64,000 bases of DNA from Ashinkailepas kermadecensis (GCA_034440615.1 JAOTOM010004625.1:222501-286500), one strand, 5' to 3'. Shown: positions 1 through 10,765, counted from the first letter of the stretch. Notes: a model not told the origin generated them from the sequence alone. Numbers and translations are program-made.

Positions 1-1577
1 GCCAATTGAGAAATACCACCTATAACTGAATTCGGTCCGGCACTGCCTTTCAGCCTGCTCTTTCCACTGATCGCCCGTAGGCGCAATGCTAAACTTCACA
101 ACAGCTAGGGTATTGGTATGCACCCGCTTCACTCATATTCCGACTTAGCATTACAAATTTGTACACGATTGCGACGCCGACGACTATGTTTTGATGCCAC
201 TTCCTTTAATTACATGGCTGTGGTGAGGTGAAACATAAGGCTGCGATATATTTTGATGACACTTCATTTAATTGTATTCCTTCCTTTAATTGTAATCACT
301 ATGGTGAGGTGAACCATAAGGCTGCGCTCGTGTGATATATAATAACTGTGATAATAGGGAAGTAGGCTGGGGTGTGTGAAAAACGATGATGCGAAGTGGA
401 CCTGCTACGAAGCTCGACCGAAGAATACTGCAAAATTAGCACGGTGACCTCTTGTCGTGAGCATATACGGCAGACAAGTGCAAGTGTCCTTTGGAAGATA
501 TAGTCATGACAACCGATGATGTCGCGTGATTCAATTGGGTGATTCTTTACAGCAGCCGCTGTAAGGCAGCCGAAATCACTCGACCTGCGGGATTCGAATT
601 TCGCACTGCTTGACGTGGAAGTCAGCATCGCTCACCACCGGGCCTCTCACACCGTCTCTCGCCGCAATGTCATGCCGACCGCGGCCGAGGGCTGGCGCAG
701 TGGGAGCGGCGCCAGTAGCTGCGTGTCAGCGTCGGAACGACATGGGTGCGCCAGAACCTCCACACATGTCGAAAGATTGTCGTCCAGATCAACGGGTCAT
801 AAATCACCGACTCGTCCAGATCAAGGAGGAGTCATAAATCACCGACTCGTCCAGATCAAGGAGTCATAAATCATCGACGGCATGGCGCAACGAGCACAAG
901 TTCTAACGCTGCCTCGCAGCTCAGTACAGGGGGAGCGCGGTGCGTCGGTGTTCAGTGGGGCGGCGCGCGCAGCTCAGTACAGGGGAAACGCAGCGCGTCG
1001 TGGCTCAGTGGGGCGGCACAACAGCCCGCGTCACAGTCGGCAGTGAAGCGGCACAGCGGCGGGGTGAGGCTCAGGCGGCAGTCGTCTCCAATCGGCCGAC
1101 GGAGCACACCGCAGCTCGCACTGCACGTCACTGCCAAACTGGCGCACACGGACAGCCGGCAGAGTTTGACACAGCAATCGGGAGTGATGTTGATATTTTT
1201 GCTGTAAGTGTGGGAGACAAGTGAGCGACAGCAAAAAAAACTAACATCTAACGTATGCTTGTTTGGAGCATAATGGAAATGCTGTATCTAGTTCAAAGTG
1301 ACGTACGGGAACGCAAACAATCGATATCAAGTCACATGTAATGCAATGTAATGCTGTAATGTAATGTGCTGTGATGTAATGTTAATGTAATCAGATTACA
1401 TGTAGTCGACTGTATCCGGATTCCCAGTCCGCCTCCATTGTGGGCAGGCACAAGCCGATCACCTGTGCCGCAGGCACGCGTGCATGGGTAGCTTACGCCG
1501 CGTGAGCCGAGTGGCCGTGAGCCAGTGTAGTGTTCGGCTAACGGGACCGGGTGCCGAGAGGGCAGCAGGGAACGTAC
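1..1577. other. TEP intron, no further exon recognised
   Basis: Sequence downstream of exon 16 on the minus strand. It holds short direct repeats (37-bp unit around 785-865, CAGCTCAGTACAGGG duplicates near 920-975, TGTAATG runs near 1,340-1,400) but no block resembling the TEP segment expected after SERPTK. Confidence 0.5.
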
Positions 1578-1695
1578 CTTGGTGGGGCGCTCGCTGACTC
1601 CCAGTCCGTACAGGTTGTCCACGGAGAACGCGGTGATCAGCCACGACGTGATGGTGTCGGGCGCCTTCTCCCTCAGTCGCGCCTCCCCCAGCGTG
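1578..1695 (-). CDS. TEP exon 16: common exon after the bait (DTITSW)
   Basis: 118 nt: TLGEARLREKAPDTITSW, then LITAFSVDNLYGLGVSERPTK, the strongly conserved block following the bait region in TEP/A2M proteins. Acceptor GACCTAG|CAC supplies one base that completes the GG-ending codon of all four bait exons as Gly. Donor AAG|GTACGT leads out of the window. Confidence 0.95.
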
Positions 1696-4600
1696 CTAGG
1701 TCGGGTTACACGGTCAGGTCAGCCGCTCGTGTGTCAGTGACAGGTCACCACAACGCACCAGCTACGGCGGATTGTTTGTATGCTATTTTTAGCTCTCCGT
1801 GGCAATTCCTTTCGTCATCATGCATTTCGCACCCAGCTCCTTTGGCAAGGTCTAAGTGAACAACGTGACCAACTATTTAGACCACCGATCGAACAAATAT
1901 GACAACTGCTGTCAACTGCACTCGGACGTATCGACATCGATACATACCTAACGTTAGTAATTAAACTATTTCCCGTGGTGATCATGTTCATAAAGAATGA
2001 GGTGCAAAGATTGTCTCACAACGTTGAGAACTTCTCTTATTTCAGATTGAGCATATACATACCAGCAGAGACAACATTTCAAGGCACCATTCGGTATCAA
2101 CAGAGCGCTTCTGTAGGGTAGTCAGATCATTAGTCGACTATGTGGGAAGGCAAGCATGCATAAAGCAAGGTAAAACATCGTAATTCTATAGCTAAACAGG
2201 TATAGACTTTTGTCCAACATGCTCCGGGGGAACGAATGCAAGTACGTAAGCATACCGACACAGGCAAGGACATTACAAATGCGAACAGCTGAGGAGAAGA
2301 AATGATTGGACAGCGAGAAAGCCGTGCAGAAACAACATGCGACAACAAAATATCAGACGTCAGTGATCGGAACAGCTCGATGTGCTCGACGACCACTGAC
2401 ACGGCTGTCTTGGGGAGCTGGCGCTGTTCAACTCGATGCTGACAGGGCGTTGGGAGCAGTGAGGTGGCACTTCACCAAGGGTCCTTTAGGAACGTTGTGT
2501 CTCATCGCAATCCGCTTTGCGAAGAACGAATTTTCTGATCGCGGGGCCGTTTACGAAGAAATGTCTCACCGCCAACCATTTGGGAAGACGACACAGCACC
2601 CACTCGAATACTGGCCAGGTGGTTGGGGACCAGGTGGTTCGGGACCAGGTTGTTTGGGACCAGGTGGTTTGGGACCGCGTGGTTCCGGGTCAGGTGGTGC
2701 CTGACCAAGCGATGCCCGACCAAGTGGTGCCTGACCAGGTAGTGCAGCTTTGCGAGAGCCGGGTGGTACCCCTCTGGTCACTGCAGGCATCCTGCTAGCT
2801 GCGTGGCCGATGTACTTTCGTCGTGGAGGATTATTTGGTTTAAGCCATCGTCCGGGACGTGGTTGTGACTCAGCACGGCCGCCGTTGAGACCATGGTGCT
2901 GGCTCGGGTACGGCTCGGGCTCGGGCTAAGACTCCGGCTCGGCTCGGGCTCTGACGTCAGTCGCAGCTCTTGTTCCGGCGTGATTGAGGTTCAGACCGCG
3001 CCTCTGGCCCGGGCGCGGCACTGGCTCCGATTATGGGCTCTGGTTGGACAGTGGCTTGAGTCGCAGTTATAATTTCGGCCGTGATCGACGGTGCGGTTCG
3101 GGCTAGACTTCTGGCTCAGACATACTGCTCCTCGCTGCGCCCTCCGAGAAGCACCTCTCAAATTTAGTTTATACTGTACTGCCCGAAGCCAGTAAAGCGG
3201 CTATTCGGCAACGATCGGTCAAGAAACGGCGATGGTAATTTGTTTCTCACCAATCCAATCATTATAATATGTCACGCTGGTTAAAATACTTGTATTAGAC
3301 CACCTATTCACACTGGCTTACGGTAGTCCACAATGTTAAATATGTGCAAAGGGGAGTGAATTAGAACAGTGACCTTGATTGCATTTTGCATCATGCTTGC
3401 GATCCTTCACAAGAAGCAACAACCATATAGGAACAAGTTTTCTCCCAAGAGCCATTCCATTTGATTATCAGCAATGCCTGAAATACCGAGGTGCTACTTT
3501 ACCACTAAAATTCTGCCCATAGCGCAGTACCAACTCACTCGTCACACATAGTAATGCATATGTGATGTGTTTGGCCCGAGTGGATTATTTATCTAGCATT
3601 TTAGCGCATAGTCACATCCAAGCTTTCTTCAGAACTCAACCATTTTGTAGCTCTCATTTTATAGATTGTGGTGCCTTTCACTTTTAACATTTATTTTTCT
3701 CCCTTGAAATATGCTTTTTCACGCTTTTCATGCTCCTTCGGAAATGTACATTAGATCCATGTTGCTCTGCCTGACTTCTACATGCAACAATTCGTCCAAC
3801 CGATAACTGTCACACATTCCGAAGTTAGAAGTAATCGTGATAATTTACATTTAGCTTCTTACGGCGAAGTGCTGAATGCACCACCACGAAAAAAAATTAT
3901 ACCCCGAATACCTGTGGGATACTTGTCGGGTTTCGTCAACAATCTACATCATATTGGTGTTGTAATATTTTGGGATTGCAATATCTGTAATTTGTGTCCT
4001 CAAGCTGCATTCCGAATTCATGCAATTTCAGCACTTTTGTTTGGACATGATCGTGTGCTTTTCAACATAGCCACAGCACATCTCCAGGCATCGCTGCATT
4101 AGAATCTGATGTTTTGCACTGTGCACACTTGATTTATTCTGGGATCATTTGCTAAGAGATGGCGACGGCGAAGGTGTCTCAGCAGTGTGGAGAGCGAGAT
4201 GCTGTAGTCCCCATGTAGTTAATGGTGATGGTCACGAAACGCGGCTACATAAAGACATGTGCCCTTCCAGCCCTAATCCACAAGTTAACCAAATTGAATC
4301 CATTTCTTCTTACCAGGTGAGTGTTCAGCAGTGATTTATTTAGGAACGGACATGGCCAGACTGTCGTAGATCTCGTAACTTATGCTGAGACTGTTCATAA
4401 AAACAACAATTTAACCTATGTCTCCTTATGATGTATTTGCGACCGAATTACCTCCTGTATGCTGGTCCGTGGCATATATGGCCGAAAGGTCAAATGACCC
4501 GAGTCGCCCTCGGGTGGGAGCGATGTCGATGTTCTAATCCACACGCCGCCGAAATCGTCCTCGGTGGACACACACCATCAAGAAGAGCGAACATTACTTT

Positions 4601-5045
4601 AGCGATATATGCCTAAGAAGCTGAAATTTCAGCTGGATGAGATGTCGAATTTTACCGGAAAATGGTCCCTTTTCAGTCATAATTACTTTTTAGCGACGCA
4701 AGAAGACATTGGAACCGGCATGCTCGCCAATGGATCGGAACATATGCGAGTGATAAATGCCGAGTTATTTCTACCCGGAGTAGAAAGTAGGAGGTCGACC
4801 AACAACCATTCTAAGAAAGCGCGTCTAGGGTACTTTACGTGGTAAAGTAGCAATGTGTGCACCCAGTCGGTTAGATTCGGGGCATGTGCAAAATTTAGTT
4901 AGAGGTCAGCGGAGAGGGGGCACTTCAGAGGCCACCGGTATGACTCATAGAGACAGACACTCCGCCGCATGCCGGCCAGTAGCGCCGTGCGCCGGCTTCT
5001 ATAGGCATGGCGACGTGGCCGGGGCCCGGCCGGCCGGCCGTTTAC
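1696..5045. other. Intron between bait exon 15D and common exon 16
   Basis: About 3.35 kb. Contains a ~15-bp GGGACCAGGTGGTTT array near 2,615-2,745 and a CGGCTCGGG-rich stretch near 2,900-3,120; the remainder (3,150-4,850) is plain AT-richer DNA. I looked for a fifth TW(L/I) bait exon tail followed by GG|GTA and found none. Confidence 0.5.
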
Positions 5046-5202
5046 CCGAGCTTGGTGGCGTTGAATATCCACGTTTGCGGGAAGTATCCGCGGCCGCGAT
5101 GGGCGAAATCCTGGGCAGGTCGCGGCGCCGGCCGCGGCTGCCTCAGCGGCGGCCGGATTAGGGTTTTGCCGGGGGTGATCATTAGAGGTACGGGTCGGTA
5201 GC
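5046..5202 (-). CDS. TEP alternative bait-region exon 15D
   Basis: 157 nt (2+51 codons+2). Acceptor CTGCTTGCAG|GC, peptide YRPVPLMITPGKTLIRPP, then an Arg/Pro-rich stretch and YFPQTWIFNATKLG at GG|GTAAAC. Same phases as 15A-15C. One sequon (NAT). It is separated from the common exon 16 by 3.35 kb in which I saw no fifth copy. Confidence 0.83.
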
Positions 5203-5465
5203 CTGCAAGCAGAGCGGCGCAGTGAACGCCGTGAACGCGGGCGGCTGGCGCGCGGGAAGGCGGGGCAGGGCAGGGGACGGCGCGCTCGTGACGGAAGGTT
5301 AATGACGTCATGCGAGGATTTCGGCGAGTTGGCGGCTGGCCGCCGCCGACTCGGACCGCCGTCTCGACGACCGCTCTAGCTGACATGCCACACGGCCCGG
5401 GAGTTAACAGCCACTACTCGAATGGGGTTACGGTTGACGCATGCGCGCCGTCGGCGGGGCCTTAC

Positions 5466-5715
5466 CCGGCCGTCGGAATGTCCTTGAAGATCCACGTGTC
5501 CGCCGGGACGCGCACCACGTCGATCCGCCGGTGGTGGTAGAAGGGCGGTGGGATTGTGAAAAACGCGTACGGTCCGGCCAGCGGCGGCCGGTCTTTGGGC
5601 TTGTACTCGATGGACGGACCCCGGTCGGGCCTCAGCGCGGTGCTATCGTTGCGGTACACCAGGGGGCGGATGGGGCGCGAGTTGGGGCGCTTACCGGACG
5701 CGTCCTGCCCGCCGG
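5466..5715 (-). CDS. TEP alternative bait-region exon 15C
   Basis: 250 nt (2+82 codons+2), the longest alternative. The acceptor has an excellent pyrimidine tract (CTCTTT repeats, CTCCGCAG|CC). The peptide is rich in Arg/Lys and Pro (GKRPNSRPIRPLVYRN, IEYKPKDRPPLAGP, FYHHRRIDVV) and ends ADTWIFKDIPTAG at GG|GTAAGG. Tail resembles 15D (TWIF) more than 15A/B. The basic content predicts sensitivity to trypsin-like proteases. Confidence 0.84.
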
Positions 5716-6030
5716 CTGCGGAGGAGTGCCAAGAGAGCAGAGAGAAAGAGAGAGAAAGAGAGAGAGGTCGAGGTTACAAGAGACGACGGTGAGCGGCCGA
5801 CGCCGCCTGCCAGGCGTGCAACTACAACATCCAGGAGGTCGTCTGTCCGCCGGTCGCACCGAGTCCAACCAGTCACACCATCGGCGGAGTCGGAGCAAGA
5901 AGTGGGAGACGTCGAAGGCAGCGCGGACCCAGCCGGCCGCTGTCGTGTCTCGTTCACAGTCGCGTCCGCTCAACGTCCAGTCGGAGGACAGGCGACAGGC
6001 CGGCGCGCCAGCAACGCAGCGACGTTATAC

Positions 6031-6181
6031 CCGGCTTTAGTGTTTGTCCAGAGCCACGTCTCGGGAAAGTTAGTTCGGAGCCGCACACCAGAGGCGCTGT
6101 CGTCGGCGGGCAGGCCCAGGCTGGCCAGGTACTCTGGCTGGGTGGACGGCGAGCCGGGCCCGTCCAGCGACCTGTAGTAGG
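6031..6181 (-). CDS. TEP alternative bait-region exon 15B
   Basis: 151 nt (2+49 codons+2). Acceptor TGCCGCAG|CC, then YYRSLDGPGSPSTQPEY, LGLPADDSASGV and FPETWLWTNTKAG at GG|GTATAA. Its end is nearly identical in protein to 15A (ETWLWTN) while the bait part is unrelated, the pattern expected of mutually exclusive bait exons. Confidence 0.86.
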
Positions 6182-6689
6182 CTGCGGCAGAGACGCCGCC
6201 CGTTAGTAGCCAGCAGTGTGGGCGGTGCTAGGTGCGTGCGAACTGCGCGGCAGGCTCGGTACTGTCACAGGCAGTGTCCACAGTCGGTCGGAGGTTGAGT
6301 CACGCAAGCGAGCCGCCAGGTGAAATCGTTGTCAGCTGTTAGCGAGCGAGACCCGCAACCATTAGAGGCCGTTAGACACTAGACGCAAGAAGAAACGCCA
6401 CCGACGCAAGCCTTATACATCTGGCTTGTGTCTGCGTGTGTGTGTGCGTGTGCGTGTTAGAAACGAACAGAGTGGACCGACAGGAGACTGAAACACAGAA
6501 GATCCAGCCAGATCGGGCCAGCAGGCCGGCGGGCCTCTGCCGCTGCGCCGGCTGGCAGCCGCCTGATCGGCCGCAGACGCGCCGCTCGCCAGGTCGGAGG
6601 GGACAGATCCGGAAGTCACGCATGCGCGCGGATGGCGGCTCGGCCGCCGCAGCAGCGGCACCGAGCGCGGCGGCAGCGCCACCTACCCG

Positions 6690-6765
6690 GCCGCTACGCG
6701 GCAGCAACGCCACCTACCCCGCCGTTACGCGGCAGCAGCGCCACCTACCCCGCCGTTACGTTAGT
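6690..6765. repeat. ~31-bp tandem repeat spanning the exon 15A donor
   Basis: Three copies of a GCCACCTACCCCGCCGTTAC-type unit. On the minus strand each carries the GCGGG|GTAGGT donor and the last ~10 exon bases; the one nearest the exon body is the real junction. Confidence 0.75.
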
Positions 6766-6893
6766 CCACAGCCATGTCTCGACAAAGTCGGAGCGCAGTC
6801 GGCCGGCGTCGGGGGAGGCGGCCGCCACCTGCGCGCGGCTCGTGTCGGCGGCCATGGGCAGCAGGTCATCGTCGTTTATCGTTCGATACCACA
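6749..6893 (-). CDS. TEP alternative bait-region exon 15A
   Basis: 145 nt (2+47 codons+2). Starts at GTCGACAG|TG, runs through INDDDLLPMAADTSRAQ and ends ETWLWTNVTAG at GG|GTAGGT. The middle is low in conserved residues and only lightly basic, as expected for a protease bait. It is one of four exons with the same start phase (1) and end phase (2). The end motif matches the (P)ETWLW motif of TEPs just after the bait. The donor sits in a three-copy ~31-bp repeat. Confidence 0.85.
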
Positions 6894-6956
6894 CTGTCGA
6901 CGCCGCGGCAGCATCAGGTCAAAGTCGGGTCAGCGTCAAGTCACCACGTCGCACCG

Positions 6957-7075
6957 GGCACAGCGGGTCACTTGGTACATACACAGCGGGTCACTTGGTA
7001 CATACGCAGCGGGTCATTTGGTACATACACAGCGGGTCACTTGGTAAATACATAGCTGGTCACTTGGCACATACG
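6957..7075. repeat. 23-bp tandem repeat upstream of exon 15A
   Basis: About five copies of GGGTCACTTGGTACATACAC-type units, ~65 bp upstream (minus strand) of the exon 15A acceptor. Confidence 0.8.
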
Positions 7076-7340
7076 CAGCTACTTGTCCAAATTATCCGGT
7101 GCCAAACCCAGGATTGTACAGTGTCTCACAACTGAGTAGATGAACACTCAAAGAGGAACGTAACGGACTATTTGGCATTCTAATGGCAACACAGCAACCA
7201 ACAACACCAAGGTCATCACGAAGTGATGGCTCGTAAGTGAGCTATCACTGCATGCTTCAAGTACCAAGGCATTTAACTACCAGCGTCTTAAATCTTGTGA
7301 AACGGTATAAATATGCCAATGTACAAGACGCTGGACCGAC

Positions 7341-7382
7341 TAACTTGTAATTATCACGTACACATGCGTCGGAATACAGTAC
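7341..7382 (-). pseudogene. Diverged copy of the 3' part of TEP exon 14
   Basis: Fourteen codons read VLYSDACVRDNYKL, against VILTNAYVHDNYQL in exon 14: seven identities and mostly conservative changes. It lies between exon 14 and exon 15A, in the same orientation. The nearest CAG acceptor upstream is in the wrong phase (it would meet a stop), and the donor is weak (TTAGTCGGT), so it is probably a dead exon duplicate rather than a used alternative. Confidence 0.5.
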
Positions 7383-7711
7383 TTGTGTATCATTATTGCA
7401 CCTGCCTTGGCCCACAGCACAGATCATTAACCAAACACAAATAATCATTTATCGTGAGATGTGCTGATAGACATCGACCGCTGCCCAGTAACGCTGCACG
7501 TAGCGTCCGTTACGTGACTCTTCTTGAAGACAACACATATAAACTACAAATATGTGCGTCCAGAGCACAGCAATCCAGCGATGAAATCAACGGAATCAGC
7601 AATGCAGAAATTATCTGATAGCCTGTGAGTGGCGCGTGTCGATTTGTACTGGAGAGCTGTTGAGCTGCTCACGCCGAGTTGGCCAGCTCGTGCGCGGCCA
7701 TTTGTACTCAC

Positions 7712-7766
7712 TCAGCTGGTAGTTGTCGTGGACGTAGGCGTTGGTCAGTATGACCACCCCCGACTC
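7712..7766 (-). CDS. TEP exon 14: VVILTNAYVHDNYQL segment
   Basis: Eighteen codons plus one base: ESGVVILTNAYVHDNYQL. Acceptor CTTCCAG|GAG, donor CTGA|GTGAGT. Ending in phase 1, it can splice to any of the four following bait exons, all of which supply the two missing bases. A diverged copy of its 3' half lies in the next intron at 7,341-7,382. Confidence 0.92.
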
Positions 7767-7865
7767 CTGGAAGCGGATACAGTGCGGTGATGTTACGGCC
7801 GACTGGCGACTCCCACTGGCCAATGGCGGCAGCTGCTGAACCTGACCTGTGGCGCAGCTGGAGCT

Positions 7866-7916
7866 CAACCCAACTCAACTCAGCTCAACCCAACTCAACT
7901 CAACTCAACTCAATAA
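7866..7916. repeat. (CTCAA)n pentanucleotide run
   Basis: Repeated CAACT/CTCAA pentamers in the intron between exons 13 and 14. Confidence 0.8.
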
Positions 7917-8183
7917 CTGAGGCAGCACGCGACACTATCTTGGAGCCAATCGAGCGTCACCTGACGGGCTCGGCAGGTGCTGATCGATTCAGCTCAACCG
8001 GAACTCGCCACTGGAATGAACACTGAGTAAAATGCACGTCCGGTGAGGACCACACATGCATGCACATGCGTGGACATATATCCACGTAAGTACGCACATA
8101 TACGCAGACGTATATGCACAGCACATACACACATGCACGTTCAGGCATCCGGGCCCAGAATGAGGTACGAGTGGAGGGCGTAC

Positions 8184-8334
8184 CTCGAACACCTGGCTGG
8201 CTGTGGAGGTGCCAGGCCAGAATACCAGCGAGCGCTCCTGTCGCTCCAAATACGGCAGACCCGCTGGCCTCTGTCCTGAGTCATAGCTCTCCATCTCCCT
8301 GTACACGTCCGCCTGCGTGATATCGTTACCCGAC
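8184..8334 (-). CDS. TEP exon 13: KSGNDI segment
   Basis: Residues 573-623. The junction codon restores KSGNDITQADVYREMESYD, the universal KSGNDI motif, then runs to LVFWPGTSTASQVFE. Acceptor CTCCAG|GTCG, donor GAG|GTACGC. This is the last exon before the region leading into the bait. Confidence 0.94.
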
Positions 8335-8957
8335 CTGGAGGCGGTAGTATGGGATCAGGTCAGATCGTCGTGTCACCGAGTCATCAGATCATCACTCCAG
8401 CACGTCCACACCGCAGGTCATGTCACCTCGCCATCGGGTCGTCGGGTCATCGCGTCATCAGGTGTCATGTCATCATGTTACGACCGCATCACCACGCGAT
8501 CACGCCATCATGTCCACACACCAGCACGTCAGCATGCCAAGGCAGTACCACGACCGTCACTGACGTGACGGCTAAGCGGTGCGACGCCTGACCGGACCAC
8601 CCCTGTAGGCTGTCAGTTTCAGCATGCAAGGTACGACGTTGCCCATTCGGGCACGAAGTGACGACTGCTACCACGTGATCCAACCACGCAGCCCCCAGGA
8701 GCGCAACATGTATACATTCCAGACCCACCAGATCAAATGCTCGACACGTGTGTTGCGTTCCCACACTCGATGCGTTTTGTTTTCAATGCTGCTCATTCCT
8801 TAGCTGTGTGACATTACAGCGCAGTTGCCAGACCCTAGACCCTGTTCCAGTGCAATGTCGGTCCGTGTGGCTGGAGCAGCGCCATCGGGCTGGATCCAGG
8901 ACTATACTGCGCCGTGCCGGCAGGACGCAGGCGGCGCTCGGCGCGCAAGTGCCGACG

Positions 8958-9300
8958 GATGCGACTCACATGAGCACGGTGCAACTCACCTGAGTACGGT
9001 GCGACTCACTTCAGTACGGTGCGACTCACTTCCGTACGATGCAACTCACATGAGTACGATGTGACTCACTTGAGCACAGTGCGACTCACTTGAGCACGTT
9101 GCGACTCACTTGAGCACGATGCGGCTCACCTGAGTACGGTGCGACTCAACCTGAGTACGGTGTGACTCATCTGAGTACGGCGCGACTCACTTGAGCACGG
9201 TGCGACTCACTTGAACACGATGCGACTCACCTGAGTACGGTGCGACTCACTTGAGTACGACGCGACTCACTTGAGCACGGTGCGACTCACTTGAGCACGG
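8958..9300. repeat. 20-bp minisatellite built on the exon 12 donor
   Basis: About 17 copies. On the minus strand the unit is GTGCTCAA|GTGAGTCGCACC, the last bases of exon 12 plus its splice donor. Many copies keep a good donor (CAA|GTGAGT). Confidence 0.9.
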
Positions 9301-9412
9301 TCACCGCTTGGTCTATGCCAAGTACGCAGACGTACGAATCCGGCCTCGTCTTGATGGTGATGCCCACCTCCTCTCCCGGCTCTACGGTACGTCTGTCCAG
9401 CTCGATCTCCAC
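9291..9412 (-). CDS. TEP exon 12: SYVCVLGIDQAVTVLK block
   Basis: Residues 533-572 plus a split Lys. RPDSYVCVLGIDQAVTVLK matches the conserved (S)Y(I/V)xLLGVDxSVLLLK block before the bait region. Acceptor CGGCAG|GTGG, donor CTCAA|GTGAGT. Both junctions are embedded in minisatellites: a 33-bp array on the acceptor side (in frame) and a 20-bp array on the donor side. The acceptor lacks an adjacent pyrimidine tract because the repeat has displaced it. Confidence 0.93.
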
Positions 9413-9690
9413 CTGCCGCATGTACCGCACAATCCAGCCAACCACCTGCCACATGTACCGCACAATCCAGCCCACCACCTGCCACATGTACCGCACAATC
9501 CAGCCAACCACCTGCCACATGTACCGCACAATCCAGCCAACCACCTGCCACATGTACCGCACAATCCAGCCAACCACCTGCCACATGTACCGCACAATCC
9601 AGCCAACCACCTGCCACATGTACCGCACAATCCAGCCCACCACCTGCCACATGTACCGCACAATCCAGCCCACCACCTGCCACTACCCGT
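9413..9690. repeat. 33-bp minisatellite built on the exon 12 acceptor
   Basis: About eight near-identical copies of a unit containing CCACCTGCCACATGTACCGC. On the minus strand each copy ends GGCAG|GTGG like the real acceptor. The unit is divisible by three and open in the exon 12 frame, encoding an 11-residue VVGWIVRYMWQ block per copy. Confidence 0.92.
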
Positions 9691-10316
9691 GTGGAGCGGC
9701 GATACCGCCACTCGCTCTGCGAAGCATACCAGCGTCGCAAGGACAGCTGACACTGGCGGCCTAATATAACAGTTTTCTCCGAATTTGTTTTCATGCAGAG
9801 CATTGTCAGCGGGGGAACAGTACTCGGTGAAGACTGGGAGTCATGGCTCGTGGACATGCATGGAGGATGGCTATTTTCACCGTGGCGACTTTCTGCAGAG
9901 TGCAAGAGGGTGTCACGCATAGTAACCACTATTTGTGCTGTAGTAACGTGGATGTTCTTTCTCACTATGGTTGACAACGGAATGCTGTAATGCTCGACGT
10001 GTTTTTTAAGGACGCACATTCTGGTCGTGACGTTAGCTTAAATTTTGCCTGAAAAGGGGCGTTGGCGAGCATGGAAGAAGCAAACAAAAACTACATCAAC
10101 AAAAGCAAACAGCGACGACACATCCACAAAACAACAAACACAACAAACTTGCCCAAGTACGGCACACACGCAACTGGGACAATGCTGACTTAGCGGACAG
10201 TCAATCGCCTCGGGCATGACTCCCATTGTAGTTTATGGGCGCATCGACTGCATAGGTCGTAAGATGTGGTACGACTCCAGAGAGGTGCTGACCGTACGGA
10301 CCAGGGAGGCACTCAC

Positions 10317-10437
10317 CGTATTCTGGAAGGTTCCCATCACGTCGAAGTCGAGGGCGTCGGCCACCACCTCTCCGTCGGCCAGGATGTAATAGACCACCAC
10401 CCGAGTCCGCGGCACCATGCTCTTCCGAATGGTGAAC
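10317..10437 (-). CDS. TEP exon 11: VVVYYILADGEVVADALDF block
   Basis: Residues 492-532. RVVVYYILADGEVVADAL is a hallmark of TEP/CD109 proteins (MG5). Acceptor CGGCCAG|GTTC, donor AATACG|GTGAGT; phase consistent with exons 10 and 12. A 79-bp tandem repeat lies ~50 bp upstream of the acceptor. Confidence 0.96.
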
Positions 10438-10489
10438 CTGGCCGTGACCAGGCAATCAGAGCGTGACGTGACCGGATGGCGACCCGACA

Positions 10490-10765
10490 CCGCACAACCA
10501 CTGGAGAGAGCGTGGCGGAGCAGCCTCCCCTCCCCTCCTCTCTCCCTTCTCTTCCAGCACCACCCGGACACACAACCACTGGGGAGAGCGTGGCGGAGCA
10601 GCCTCCCCTCCCCTCCTCTCTCCCTTCTCTTCCAGCACCACCCGGACACAACCACTGGGGAGAGCGTGGCGAAGCAGCCTCCCCTCCCCTCCTCTCTCCC
10701 TTCTCTTCCAGCACCACCCGGACACACAACCACTGGGGAGAGCGTGGCGGAGCAGCCTCCCCTCC
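10490..10765. repeat. 79-bp tandem repeat upstream of exon 11
   Basis: About 3.5 copies of a unit with GGGGAGAGCGTGGCGGAGCA and a CT-rich half. On the minus strand a CTCTCCCCAG acceptor-like site occurs in each copy. Confidence 0.88.

Noticed and set aside
590..660. Possible tRNA gene or SINE head on the minus strand (B-box-like ATTCGAATCC)
   Set aside because: The A box and cloverleaf pairing are poor and no SINE body follows; too weak to list.
2566..2790. Pro/Gly-rich PPGPKxPGP frame as a fifth bait exon or collagen fragment
   Set aside because: A ~15-bp repeat; lacks the TW(L/I) tail, the GG|GTA donor and phase-1 acceptor shared by the four bait exons.
9267..10019. 250-codon minus frame with GGWLDCAVHVA repeats
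   Set aside because: Out-of-frame reading of the 33-bp array; exon 12 uses another frame.
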